This document shows positions 37,401-52,400 of a stretch of DNA of 64,000 nt, piece after piece; within the stretch, counting starts at the first letter, position 1; the number at the start of each line of letters is the position of its first letter. The notes beneath the pieces were generated by a model. The model was not told the DNA's origin. It ran no database searches and was given only the letters and a program-made list of their open reading frames with translations. Both the position numbers and the translations under genes were made by a program. Source of the stretch: Panorpa germanica (Eukaryota > Arthropoda > Insecta > Mecoptera > Panorpidae); assembly GCA_963678705.1 (NCBI GenBank), contig OY783206.1, positions 27,353,807 through 27,417,806 on the forward strand. The letters are read 5' to 3'.

Positions 37401-40400
37401 AGAAAATGGCAACCATCCAATTTATTTTTAATCGTCCACATAAATTTTAACAATTTGAAAGTCAACTATAAAAAGTTTCCAAGCAGCGACCCTGACCACA
37501 GTACAAGGTCATCGAGTCCTCCCTCAGCAAAAACAAACTTGAATATCTTCAACCTCTTCCCTCGCACCTCCCTCACTCTCCACCGAGCAACCCTTGGCAG
37601 CATAGAACAACGTATATTGTAAGCAAAGTTTTTGTTTTTTCAAAGTTCACTTTAAGCGTAGATAAAATGATGAAACACCCGCGCCACATCAATAGGCGTG
37701 GGAAGTGGAGTGAAGGGCACTGCCTCCACTGTGTAGGGGGGGGGGGGGGGGGGGGGGGAGAGGGGACAAGAAAGGTGTAAAAACACAAAGCATTACTAAG
37801 GAAATAGGGTGAAAAATGAGAAAATTTTACATCATGGCAAATTACAACGAAAAACCGGTGTTTTTTAATGTATTTTGTTTGTGATAATAGGAGCACATCC
37901 GAAACCAATTGTATCTAGTTATAATTGGGTTGTGAAATCATTTTTTTAAGTTTTTCATTAAAATATAGGTTAATATATGTGCACCGGCGTTTCTATTTGT
38001 TTAAGAATTAATAACTAATGGAGAATATTTTTCTTTGTTCACGACAATCCTAATATAAAACTTGATGTGATACACAACCCAGCAGTTAGTAGTAAATGAC
38101 GTGTCACACACACACTAGTATGCGTCTCTGTTGTAAACAAGAGATTGCAAATGATCAAATGTTACGTCACACGCAGATTTATTTTTTAAATAATTAGAAA
38201 TTTCATGTTCTGGTAGCACATCATATGAACAAAAAATTATCAAAATCTTTTCATAAGAATATTCTTTCTCTTTCTAACATCATACATTTAAATGGATTTA
38301 GTTGTTGTGTCTTTTACATTTGAAATATTTATTTTAGTAGAGATAAAATTTCACAAGTATATGACAGAAAAAGAAATAAGATATATCTGTCTCTGTCACA
38401 CTTGCATGGTTTATTTGCAGCTTCATTCAATACTGGTACTGTAGTGAGGCCAGGGAAGTGATTTTGTCATGATTTGTAGTTTAAAATAATATCCAGTACT
38501 AAATTTTTGAAGGGGTGAGATGAGGAGAGGAGAGACGTGTGATTTGTTTCACTAAAATATCTTTCCAAAAATTGTAATAATTATATCACCCGGTAAAACA
38601 CTATGTCCAGCTGATCCACGGTGCTGGTGATCCCGAACATTTACGAGGTAACCCGACAAGATGACTTCGTTTTTGATCACACAGTTTCTCCGTAACAAAT
38701 TATACAATTGATTCGCTAAAAGTATCATCCAGTGTTAATACAAAAATTAGTATTTACTATGGCGACCGCAATATTTTTAAATGAGATTCATTTTGACTCA
38801 AGTTCAAACTTGCAAAGTCAGGTGTGTTTTTGGAAATACGCGGTGCACGGGAATGTAAACAATAATGGATAGTACACTCACACATTAAATTTTAATAGAA
38901 TATATAATATAAATTTAGAAAAAAGATAGATTTTTCTCTTTCTATTTTATATTATTCTATACAAGGATAATATTTGTTGTCTTGCTCTAACCAACTAATA
39001 TATTAACTATTTATTTTATCACAATATTTTTTTAATACAAGTAGATAAGATTAAACACTATAATATGTTTAAAAAATTTGTGCAAAATTGCAAACGTGAA
39101 ATTGTGAAGTGGTCTACTTTGCAGTGGTGTAGCTCAATATCTATCAGACATACAGAAAAATGTTGTATGCATAAATTGTAGGAAATTGAGTGCTCTATCA
39201 GATTGATAATAATTATTTTTATCGTAGGACGCACTGGTACGGAGATATTGCAAATATAACGTTTTTCTAGATGCCGGATATTTTAATAATAATTCGTACA
39301 AAGGCAAGCTCGAATCCGCCTCTGTACATATAATATATCCACTTTTCATCGCCGGTTACTTTTATTAAATTTTATTCCCGCAAAACATTTATATATCAGT
39401 CAGCATCCCAATATAAATAATTTGAAGCGCACTGGACCATAATACACGGCAGGCGGACCCCCTTTGTTGACAAAACTCGCATCAAATTACCGGGCTTTGG
39501 GGTTCTGGGGTTCCCGGAATATTCCAGCATCACATGTAGTAAATCTTTCCCATTCGTATTTATCCATTGTCCAGGATTTCAGGGAATACAACAGGAGCGG
39601 TAGCGGATCCTGAAAGTGGAAAAACGTTTCGCTTGAAGAAATACATAATGTTACTTGCCGGATGAATGGACAGTGTTCAACAGAGGCGCATGGGGATGGG
39701 CCCGCTGAAACGGATAAATGTGATGGTCATATCAGTGTCCTTAATTAAATTACAAAATCTCTGATGTTCTGACCAACTTTGAAGCGAGATATTAATAATT
39801 GAAGCGTGTACACTTAACGTATGTCTTGAGAACGGTTCTACATATTTTTTGACAAGGCTGGACGAATAAATCGGGCTACTATATACTATGCCTACTATAA
39901 CTTTGGTACTGATGCGTCCCAATGGGGCCGTATGTAAATCTGGAAATTAATGCTTTAAACTAGATGTTTCAAACAGGTACCTCATTATTAATGCTTTATA
40001 AATATTTTGTACTTATTAAATATTATTAATTAATAATTTACGTTTAACAAACTCATTACGTACAAAGATATTGTTACTTCAATGTTCTTCCGCTAGGCGA
40101 CACTTTTTTAATTAATGTCGTAGCACTTTTCGCACGGTCGCCGCTGAAAGAACATCTAACTTTAATTTGATATTTTCAAATGAGAGCGTTTCTTGCTGGA
40201 CACATTTTTTAAATATTTTCTCACCCTGTCAAAATATTTTACATAAAACGAATATTACAGTATGAGCATGATCAATAAATATTTGGATCGTACAACATTG
40301 TAAATTTATTTAAACATTACTCTAAATTTAGTTATGTAACCATGGCAACAACACATTGGTATTTTGTTTATGTTTAGCCACCTGCATCGAGGGCAATGAC

Positions 40401-43400
40401 CGGTAAGTCATCACAAGTTCTGTTTCATTATTTTGAAATGTTTGTTTTTAGAGAAAAATTATTACAATGTGTTAGAGCAGTGCAAAAGGTTTTTACATGT
40501 AAAAGAATGAGATAGCAATATTGTTTTAAAAATATTTATGAAGTAAACAATTGAATTTAATGTTAGGGTTATGTCGGTTGATGAGTTAGAGATAAAGACG
40601 AGCTTGAGACATTGCGATCCACTGCGTAATGTGACTGTTGAAGAAAAGAGATGGATATAGTTTGTAAATCAATCTAACAAAATAACTAGCAACTGCATAT
40701 ACACATTTGAATTTAAACGATAAATTGGATTCGTTTGCAAGTTAGAACTTGCTAGGTGTGTGGGTGGTTGGGTGAGTGCTGTTACCATGGAAAGGGGGGT
40801 GGGGTTCGGTGGAAGGGGCATGGATTTTATAATAAATTAAACTAATAAAGTTAACGAACTTATACCTGTTGTTGTTTGTTGGCAAGTGGTTGAGGCCAAC
40901 TGGGAAACGGCAGCCTACACTTTTAACGTTCTTCACATAATATCTCTTTTTGAAATGCATTACGTCTTGTCTTGAATTAAAAATCAATTAATTTAATTTT
41001 AATGAAAAATACTTGCGGCCATATTTTGATAAGAAAGTCGACCGAACCGTAGTGTAAATAATTATTTATGGAAATTCCATAACAATATTATATTACTTTA
41101 TTATTTTTTTCATGCATATGAAAAATAATTTTAAAATTTATAGATGAAATTTATAGATTTACACCATGAATTAAAAAAAAAATTAATTACAAATTCATTA
41201 AATTAATGCCTTTCGAATGTACGCGGTTACTCATGCAATTTTTTTTATTAATTATTGACTTACATTCTTACATTCTATACAAATGAATAAGGACCCCATA
41301 GTTGTAGGTAAAACAGAACCCGCAGGTGTGTGTCTTGGCTAACTTAGAGGAGCTATGTCCAATTTACTGTGTTAGCGCTTCCATGACAAAGGGCAATGAA
41401 AACCTATAGATAATATTTCCGTGTTCGCGTGTTGGAGCGTCGTGTCTTCAGCTCCTAAATAGCAGCGGAAGGAGAAGGAAATAACCACACCTGACATCTA
41501 TCGGCCTTGGGAAGTATTAGATGTAATCTGACGGCTACAAATCAAACGAAGGACCACCGGATAACGGTCAGTCGTGCGTGATCTGCGTCCGTTAGCGCAG
41601 AAAATTAATTTAGAAGAAAATAGGAAAATATAACGATATTAAAAACTGACAGTTGTTATGAAGGAGAGTGATTTATTGAGTTCAATATCTGTAGATTCCT
41701 TTACTGCAGCTTCTGCGGCTAGTCGGACTTGTCTAGTCGTTGAATTTCGTAATATAAGCACTACTGAGTTTAAAATTATGTCCGCCATCTTGAAAATAAG
41801 GATGTCCTCAGTTTTCTTTGTTTATCTTGAAAACTATAACTTCCACAAAAATTATATAATGAGCTTTTTTGTAGATAACAGTATTATCTACAACTTTTAT
41901 TAACAACTTTTTGTTGTAACTTTTATAATAAAAGAGATATACGCGAAAATAAATCTATAATTAAATGGTCGACTATACCTCTGTCGTATTGTAACAAAGC
42001 AAACGCATTTACTCAAGTATTATTCCCATTTACTGTTTTAATTGTACAGCTTATGGGAATATACCTAGTCATTCCTTGTACCATTTTTAATTTAATATTT
42101 AATTTACGTTTTCTTGATTTTTTTAGAACCTTACAAGGTCCAATGTTTCTAAATTAAAAAAAACTACATTATATTATAACCTCCAAAATGTGACAACCTG
42201 TCAAAACGCAGTAGGATTCATTTTTAAAAGAAGTTCAATGTCAGTTTGTCAAAAATAAAGAAGTAAAAACAATTTCTATTAGTAATTGTTATTAAAAACA
42301 GCAATTTTAATTATTCCACATTCAATTTTGACCAACGGTCGAACTGTCAAAATTTATATTACTAACGACGCATGCGCACCAATTTAATTTACTAAACTCA
42401 AATTAAAACACGAATGTGACAAGGAATGCCTAACCTAAAACCCAGATTAAAATATTTAATAAAAACTTAAATTAAATATCAAAACAGTGAATGTCACCAC
42501 TTTACAGCGGTGTAGCTCAATATCTATCAGACATACACAAAAATGTTGTAGACACAAATTGTAGGAAATTGAGTTTTCTATCAGATTGGTAATAAGTATT
42601 TTTATGTTAGGACCCACTGGTAAGAAGTTATTGCAAAAAAAAAATATATAAAATATTATTTTGTTAATCAAACCTGAACTAAATTTATTTATTTGCTTGA
42701 AGGTGTAACGGTCGTTACTACATAACGCTTCATGTCTGAATTAGCTTAAATTTTCGCGGTTCGCCTTGCAGGTAACCCACTCTCGTAAACTTGATCCTTT
42801 CTGCCTCAAACTGTCAAGAGCCGTCCTCATCGCGATTGCCTTCCCCTTCCCCTTCTTCGCTGTGTTCTTCCCCCTTCCCCTGGAGCCATGCTATTTGTTT
42901 TAGATATCTGTGTTTCCCCAGCCGCGGTTGCTCGCGAACAAACAAATGCACCTGTGTTATCCTGTATGGAATGTCGATATATCGCAGGAAACATCGATGT
43001 ATTCAGTTCTCGGTTCAACAAATTATAAGTAGCTTTAATTTAACCACAAAATTTCAAATGTTTCGACCAGCTATAAAGCTGTGAATACAGGTAGCATACA
43101 AAGTATAAAAAAAGGAAAGCAGCGTTATATCTCGAGAACGGTTCTATACAAGTTAAAAAAGAAAACTGGTAAATGTAGAGAAATAAATTGAGAAAGTTTT
43201 GTCTCTTTTTTAAATTGTTTCGAACAGTTAGTAGAAAAATATAAAGGTTTAAAATTGATGTATTGTTTATACAGCATTCGCGTAGTGGGGGTTTGATTGT
43301 ACAACTTGGCAACGTTGCATGTTGTCATGCTTTGCGCGCACTTTTCTCAATGTATAAAGAGGCCTACATGCATTAACTATGGTCTGCAAAAATAAAATAC

Positions 43401-46400
43401 TACCCTATATGGAATGTACGTTAGATTTTGACTTAAAATTAGTATCCTTAACATACGAACCCTACACCGACCTGTGTAGAAACGGAAACGGATGTTTTGT
43501 GGTAAAACAATGGAAAATTACAGCAATCGGTATTCGTTTTATTACAAAATATGTTGAAAGCGAGCTACTTTTGTTCGTTTTCGATATTCCTCACGTAATC
43601 TAATGACTGCGGATTAACTGTTTGTTTACTGTACCTCCTGCGGTGCACGCCACTGAGTTATTTCTTCATACGTTTGCACATATTTTCATAGCAAATGTCT
43701 TTTTTCCAACTCCTCTCCATTCCAGCTGCTCCAGCTTCTCCAGCTTCTCCAGACTCGGGATCAGCTCGCTATCTTTATCATCAATCACTGCCGCTCGATT
43801 GAATTTGTTGTTAAAGGGTCGTTTCAAGAGCTGTACGAGTAGGGGGAGGGGGAAAGGGGGACGGTATGAGTTTAGTGACCTGGCTAAAAGCACTTAAAGT
43901 TGATATGTGGTTCAGCCTACCCCGCTCAGCGCTGAACAGCGCGTAAAACGGGACCGAGGAATGCTATTACGAAAATTTGCTACAGCAATTTATGCAGTAA
44001 GTTATTGCTGTGAGGAAAATGGAAAATGAAGATTTGAGGTTTTCCGGCAGTGCGCCTTCTAACACCGTTACGCTGGGTGGAGGATTAGATTGCAATTTGT
44101 AACGGCCCGAAATTTTGTTACAAAATACGAATATAATTTTTTTAAAATATATATTTTTTATATATAATTTATATTAATTCTTTTAATTTTATTCATTTTG
44201 TAGTACGATCCCCTTTTATTTATAATTTCCCTCTCGATCTGCCATTTGCATTGCTGACGTCACATTTACTGCAGCTGCTGCTTTGGTTTCATTACTTTCG
44301 TTAATAGATATCCTTTTTTTTAACTGTGTCACCATTTTTCTGTAGTTAAAAGTTATGTTGCATGGAAATTGGCTGAAAACTATGAACCCTAGGTCACTAG
44401 AATTTAGAGACAGCATGTGTTTAACTTATTTTTATCGATTCTATCGAATGTCAGTGATTTTCATAAACGTGTAACTGTTGTTGCCTTTTGAAGGGGCATA
44501 ACCCTTCACCTATAAAGTCAAATGAAACGTCACATTTTCAACGAAAGAAGATTATGATGATTGTAGAGGATTGAATATTCAACGTGTGTTTTTATATTTA
44601 AAATAAAAATAACAGAAAATAGAAACATAATGTATTCCAACAATAAATCCCCTCTCTAGCCCTCCTCTCCCGCTACCCGTGACTTCTCCATTCATACATT
44701 TTCCGGAACAACGCCGTTTGACACTAATGCGATCCATGTCCGTTATTTTGACTTTTCCGGGATTATTTTTGGACCAGCAAAGCTATAAAAGTTTCCCTGT
44801 ATTTTTATAACAGGAATATTTAATTTTGAGTCACGTTTGGTAGTCAGGTAGGGAGTAAGGCACTTCGAAGTTACGCATATTAACCATTTTTTTGCAATTA
44901 TCTCCTTTCCTGCACGTCAATCGCCAATAGAGGTTATTATCAAACTTATAGAGCATAAAATTCTCTACAAATTTGGTCTTATGCTTTTTTCTGTAAGATG
45001 AACTGTTCCCGAGATATAGCGTGGAGAGTGACGGGCTGGTCTTTGTATAAAGAAATATACAATCTGCTGAAACATTTTTCTTTACAAATTTATTTTATTA
45101 ATATGTCGCTTCACAGCCGATCAAAATATTTGAAAATTTGTAAATAAATTAATGACATTTATGTTAAAATAATATTTAAATTAGTAGCACTTTGAGTGAC
45201 AGATTCTGAAGAAACACAAAATCATATCTAGTACTAAGTTCGATGAGAAGGGAAGGGGTGAGGGGAGACGTGTGATTTGTTTCATTGAAATGTCTATCCA
45301 AAAATTGTAATAATTATATCACCCGGTAAAACACTATGTCCAGCTGATCCACTGTGTCGGTCATCCCGAACATGTACGAGATAAGCCGACAAGATGACTT
45401 CGTTTTTGAACACACAGTTTCTCCCTAACAAATTATACAATTGATTCGCTAAAAGTATCATCCAGTGTTAATACAAAAATTAGTATTTACTATGGCGACC
45501 GCAATATTTTTAAATGAGATTCATTTTGACTCAAGTTCAAACTTACAAAGTCGGGTGTGTTTTTGGAAATACGCGATGCACGTTAATGTAAACAATAAAA
45601 TCAACCAATAGGATCGCTGCATTCATTAGACAATACACTCACGTTAAAATTTAAAGTTTTAATAAATGCATTTTATAAATAATTAATAAATGTAGACATA
45701 TATTAAAGCAGGAGGCATAGATAACAGATCTTGCTACGCCTGAAATATACGCAACGTGTATAACTTATACGTTATATTTTTAACTTGTGCTTCTGATTGT
45801 ACTTATATTACTATTATCTTTTGATATAGAAGGAATAGAAATGTGTTAAACAAAAGTGAACACATTTATTGACACTATCAAACAGAGGCTGTATTTTGCG
45901 TATCCCCTGTCTCGAGTCCCGGTCCCGAGTCCCGTCGTTGTACATTTAGGCCATGGCGCAGCGTAACTAACAAGCAATTCCTGTCGGGATATCGGGGGCA
46001 CCGGGAGGCACTCTAAAATCAATACCGGAGCCCCAGGAAGCTCTAAAGTAAACGCCGAACTAGAACAGTCGTACTGCACGCCGTGCTACGCCACAGTAAC
46101 AGCTGTGTGTGTGTAGTGTTGCCTGTAATGCACGCGTACATTTACAAAAATGCAACGGGTTGAATATGTAACAGCTGACTGGGAGGACGGACGTTACACT
46201 TCCGCAACGACTTCCGGTTTTGATGTAGGGAATATTGACAGGGGAATTTGACAAAGTTTCTATAAACACAGTTTTAGATTATAAAAGGAAGAATAAGAAC
46301 ATCACTTTCTTTACGATCACCTTGAAAATTTAAATATACATATATTTCTTAATGTCTAAATTTTAAGATTTTAACTGTTAAGATTTGTACTTTGAGCATA

Positions 46401-49400
46401 TGAGTCTACACCGACCTATGTTAAAACGGAAACGTATGTTTTGTGCTATAACAATGGTACTTTGTCTTACGATTGTTTTGAAAAACTTAGAATCATTCAT
46501 TGAGAATATGACAAATATTGTCCTGTAAAGAAAATTACAGCAAGGGGCATTCGTTTTTTTATAAAATATATTGAAAGTGAACTACTTTTGATCGTTTTTT
46601 ATTTTTATCGCGCAACCTAGTGACTAGAAAATTGCGACGCGACACTACAAGGTGAATAACTTGCTGCCTACCCATGGTCTCAGATTTCCTAACCTAAAAC
46701 AATATACACTTTTCTAAATCTTTCATTTATTCGATTCAAATACATATTTGTAAATAGCGTTAACAAAATATTAAAAACTAATTTATTTAGTTAATTATTT
46801 TTTAACATGAGTGTACTTTATTATTTTGCAAAACATTGTACTTTGTTTATAATTTGATTTGTAAATGTGTAGCATCGGACAGGGTGGTCGTGTGTTTTCG
46901 ATAATGTTCGTGTGCGTTCGGGAACACCTGCATCTGTACAAGTCTCTTCCTGTATCTTAACTTTAGCAAATGATTCATTTTAATAAATTAATATTTGTTA
47001 TTATATTTTTTGCGTTATACATTTTAGTGAGCGACGATCGGGTGTTTCCGTGAAAACTCGGAATTTGTTATTAAATAATATTGTTTTAACTGCAATTTAA
47101 TTTTCTTTTTACTGTAAATTATAAATCGGTAGTGCAAGTGTCCGGTTTCGCCCGGGATTCTTTTGTAAAAGAACTGAAATTGGAAATTGCTTGATTTGAA
47201 ACCTGTCCTGTCTGTTTTAATATCTTGTAATCTTTCATTTCGAGGTTATTAAGGGAATGAATGACCTATTTACCATCCAACCGCTGCAGCCATTTCACTG
47301 AAATTGTTTTCCATAAATAATGACAGTACTTATGGGACATAGGTAGCAACACTCGTGGTTCAATATTTATACAGATTAATCAAATTGACGTGCAGTGATA
47401 TAGGTGGCTGCGTGGACCAATCAGAGCGCTCCAACTCGACAAGGTCTCAAATACCGTGGACCCGTTGTTAATAATCTTCTTAAAATAGCGAACTGAATAT
47501 TAACACAGGTGTCTCGTCACCACGCCTGGAATTACCGCAACCCGTAATACATGTCGTAATAATATACGTATTTATTAATGTCGTTTATACGTAGAAAAAC
47601 TTGCGGTACTGAATTTTAAGATGCTGTACGAACCCTACACCTACACCGACCTATGCTGAAACGGAAACGGATGTTTTGTGATGTAACAAACGTCATTTTC
47701 TTACGATTGTTTTGAAAGACCTAGAATCATTAATTTAGAATATGACAAATATTGTCCTGAAAATATGTCCGTTTTTTTATAAAATATGGAGAAAGTGAAC
47801 TACTTTTGATCGTTTTCGACTTACCTTACATAATTTAGTGACTAGAAGGTCGCAACTTAAAACCTAAAACCCCAACGTAAATTTTTTTTGCCACATCTGA
47901 AAAACGAGGTAGTAGGATTATATTTTTGTTTCTTTTGTTTACATAAAGAAATCTTTCAGTAGGTTGATACTTTGCACGATATAAGCCCGAAGAATATTGT
48001 CATTTTTTGGTCGCTACAGTTTCCGTAGAGGCCTCCCTCAATTCAAAGAATTATTTTCGTTAAAAGACAAAGGTTATAATAAATAAACCTGTGAAACAAT
48101 TTAGATCTACGTATTTTAATGCAAATAACCAAGCGCCTGAAACACACGCAACTATAATAAACGGTCTGTACTCTGCTGTAATGGCTTCACATTATACAAA
48201 ACAAATGTTGTCCTTGATCCTTCGGGCTATTCTATTTTCAGCTATTTAACTTGTAATCCCTGCGTTGTATTTTCAACTCATTGTTTTATGTACCTTTGTT
48301 CAAATCTGAGCACCTCGTTGTGAGATTTTGTTTGCCTTTATTTACGCGTAATTTGTTAAATAAATAAATGTGAAATATTATGTCAATCTAGTTGTTTTAT
48401 CACTCACTAGATGGCAGGCAGAGCGCAAACGGTTTAAATAAATACTAAAATAATGGTGTAGTATTTAGATAAGAATTATGAGAATGAGATACAGTTCAGC
48501 TTGACGATCACTGCCAACACGAGCCGAACGCCAACTTACAAGCATGTTGGTCATAGTCAGTTCAACTCTGTCCATGGTGTGAAACTTATCTCAAGTTTTT
48601 ATTATTCTGTGGTAGTTGATTGCCATATCATTTGGTAACAATAAGAAGTTCTGCAGCGAATGTATGCGTCTGTATAGGGAACACAAACCACTTAGGGACG
48701 TAAGAAGCATAGAGTAGAGCAACAAGCATCTAAAAAAAGTGAATTACAAAAGCAGTTTGATAATTCAGTGACTTTTTTTTAAGCGCTAGTTCTTTTTAAA
48801 GTGTAGTTGCAATCGACTGCGTTCTTTACCGATGGTCGTATTTAGTAATAACAATTAGTTTTACGTCAAACTATTATTCTATTATTTTTCCACGTACCTC
48901 GCGACACAAAACACTAATTTTTCTAATATTTACAAAATATTTCCCCTCAGCTGTAAAAGCAACGCAGAAAGTTTAACAAAGATAGATTTATTAACTTAGT
49001 TAAGTATTCTTATACCCTCCATCACCCTCCCCCCACCCCCACTGCCACTCCAAGCCCCTCCAATCATATCTACCTTTATCGGAGTCATTATTCTGTGCCA
49101 TTAAGTTTCCCGCGCGTCTTCTACTTCTTCTTCTTCTTCTCCTTCAATATTATTGACACAACGATCCAGATAAATGTTATCTGCTGTGTTTCTATGTTTA
49201 GGAGAGTTAAAAATAACATCCAGATTGTTTACCATCAATTGAACGACCCCTCTCTCGCTACACCTACCCCCCTGCACCCCGTAGCAGCTGTTTGTTTTCC
49301 CATCTCAAGAGATTTTCTTCAGATCCTCTTGTTTCTGTAGAGTCTTCATTTGATGTTTTCTTTTGTCTCCGTATTGGCCTATTGATTTCATTCGGTTACA

Positions 49401-52400
49401 GTCAGTAAGTAATTCAAGATGGAGGTAATTCTAGAACTCTATACAAGATTAACCAATACAGACAGCTCCGACTCGACACCGAATCACGACTGCAACTTAT
49501 CTTACACCACTACTTTTGTCTACATTTTTATCTGGAAATATGTATTAATTGATGTCCTTTATTGCTGCCTACCCATGGTCTCGAATTTTCTAGTCTAAAC
49601 CGACACTTTTCTAAATTCATTTATTCGATTCAAATACAAATTTGTAAATTGCGTTAACAAAATAATAAATACTAATTTATTCATTTAATTATTTTTTTAA
49701 CATGAGTGTACTTTATTATTTTTGTTTATGTTTATGATTTGCAATTGTGTAGCCTCGGACAGGGTGGTCGTGTGCTTCCGATAATGTTCGTGTGCGTTCG
49801 TGTTGACCTGCATCTGTACAAGTCTCTTTCTGTATCTTAACTTTAGCAAATTATTCATTTTAATAAATAAATATTTGTTGTTATTTTTTTTTGCGTTATA
49901 CATTTTAGTGAGCGACGATCGGGTGTTTCCGTGGATACTCGGGATTTGTTATTAAATAGTATTGTTTTAACTGCAATTTATTTTTCTTTTTACTGTAAAT
50001 TACAATCGCTATTGAAGTGTCCGGTTTCGCCCGGGATTTTTTTGTAAAAGAACTACTGAAAATTGCTTGATTTGAAACCTGTCATGTCTGTTTTATTTTA
50101 TTGTTTTCTTTCATTTCGAGGTTATTAACTGAATGGTCTATTTACCGTCCAACCGCTACCGCCATTTAACTAAATATCTTTTCCATAAAGAATCAAAAGG
50201 TTTATTCTCTCGAATAAAGTAACAATCATGTAAAAATAATGACCAAGTCAGCCTTCTAGAAAGGAACCAACAGATAGCCCACTACGCATGTGATTTTGCT
50301 TGACTGTACAATAATAATTTGAGGTTATGTCCATAACTTTACAGCAAGTGGGCCACAGTAAAATGATATTTTTAATTATTAAATGATGGTGTTTTTTTTA
50401 CAAATGTGATAATACTTATGGGACATAGGTAGCAACACTCGTGGTTCAATATTTGTACAGATTAATCAAATTGACGTGCAGTGATATCACGTGGTCTTCT
50501 GGTGGCTGCGTGGACCAATCAGAGCGCTCCAACTCGACAAGGTCTCAAATACCGTGGACCCGTTGTTTACAATCTTCTTAAAATAGCGAACTGACTATTA
50601 AACAGGTGTCATGTCATCACGCCTGGAATAACCGCAACCCGTAATACACGTCCGCCAATCAAGTGGACAAATTTAAATGTATTTATTAATGTCGTTCATA
50701 CGTAGAAAAACTTGCGGTACTGCTACGATATATTTTTAACATACGAACCCTACACCGACCTATGTTGAAACGGAAACGGATGTTTTGTGATACAACGATG
50801 GTTGTTTTCTTACGATTGTTTTGAAATCTTAGAATCATTCATTGAGAATATGACAAATATTATTCTCTAAAGATAGTTGGTATTCGTATTTTCATAAAAT
50901 AAGTCTTGGTCAGCATAAGAATTGAACGATTCCATTCTCCAATGTGTATTTGCGTGTTTGTTGACGGAGAGTTAAGTATGCTATCTCTTTTACGCTCTGT
51001 TGTATAAATGAGATGGCAACTTAGCGAACGTGAATAATTAAAGTGACAAAAATGACTTTTTAATTGTTAATATCTCCTAACATATACCTGTTATGTTAGG
51101 TTGTGATGGACAACTTTATCAATATAGACCACAAGCCTTTTATTTTTATTTCTGCCCCTGCGTATATTCACGAGTGCAACTTAACTTACACCACTATTTT
51201 TGCTTCATGATAAAACATTAACTACAAAGTATTTTAGAAATTTACAAAAGTGTTTTTAAAGCAAATTACTTTCCATTAGTTTATTTATTGACCTATTTAC
51301 AGGAACGGGGCTCTAAAATACACAAAAGCCGGTTGAAGCAAACGCAAAAAATATTCCGTCTCTGCTGGCTTTGCAGCTCTATTGTTATTCTTAAAACGGC
51401 AGTAATTGAGCTAATTCTCCATGCAACCCTTCACCCCTCGCACTTACAAGCATGCCGCCCCCTACCGCCCCATTCTGTCAGACACAACTCCGCGGATTTA
51501 ATCTCCTTGCTCCTTCAAAGTCGAGAGGCTTATATCTGTTTGTTCTCTTTTCTCTTTATCCCGTTTTTTAATTGGATGCAACGTACTGTTTATATAGTCC
51601 AGGCTGCCAGAGACGTACTTAGGTATATATAAATCGCTCATCGCCGATTGTCAAATCATTGAAATCACTTTTAAATTCGCTCCAGAACTTCTTATTGTCC
51701 GAACATATGTTTCGGGCATGTTCGGGTTCCGAACACACATGCGTTGACAACTATGACAATAAAACATAACCTACAATGCTCAGTGTGAACGCATCAGAAC
51801 GTTTATGGTATAGTAAACAAGTCACTGTCATAAGCTAACTTTTATTTTATTTTTTCTTATTGAGCAAAATCACTGTTGTGTATTTATTTATACCCTCCCC
51901 ACTCTCCTGCTTCACCTTCCACTAACCACCACCACCACCATGGTGAAGATCATCCTAACCGCGCTGTTAAATTCTAAAGTTGAATTGATCCGTGAAAAAT
52001 AGTTGCCTGTCTGGGCCATTATCGCTCAAGGACAGGACTTAGGGTCAGGGGTTGGCGTTTATCCACCGGGGATCGATTTACGGCTGTCAGCATACTATTA
52101 TCAGGGTTCCCAATATAAAGTGGTGGGGCGCGGTGATAATGCTGCGATCCTCCAAGTCGTGTAGGGCCAAACAGCGGGGGGTAAGGTCAAATCGATACAA
52201 TAAAGCATATTTTCGATAATGTTTTTTGACGATACAGTTAATATATAATTATTCCTATAATTACTACATGATAAAATAACATTTAAGGAATACTTTGTGA
52301 AATTTTTATAAATAAATATCAAGAAATGAGGCATTGACAGCGAATCTCCGCTGACTTCACAAAAAATGTTTCATAGCTCATCACTGGATTATTTGAAATC

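Noticed and set aside
49419..49598. 59-codon open frame starting [11 protein letters not shown]
   Set aside because: Its second half runs into repeat family G and part of the first half resembles other repeat fragments; no protein likeness.
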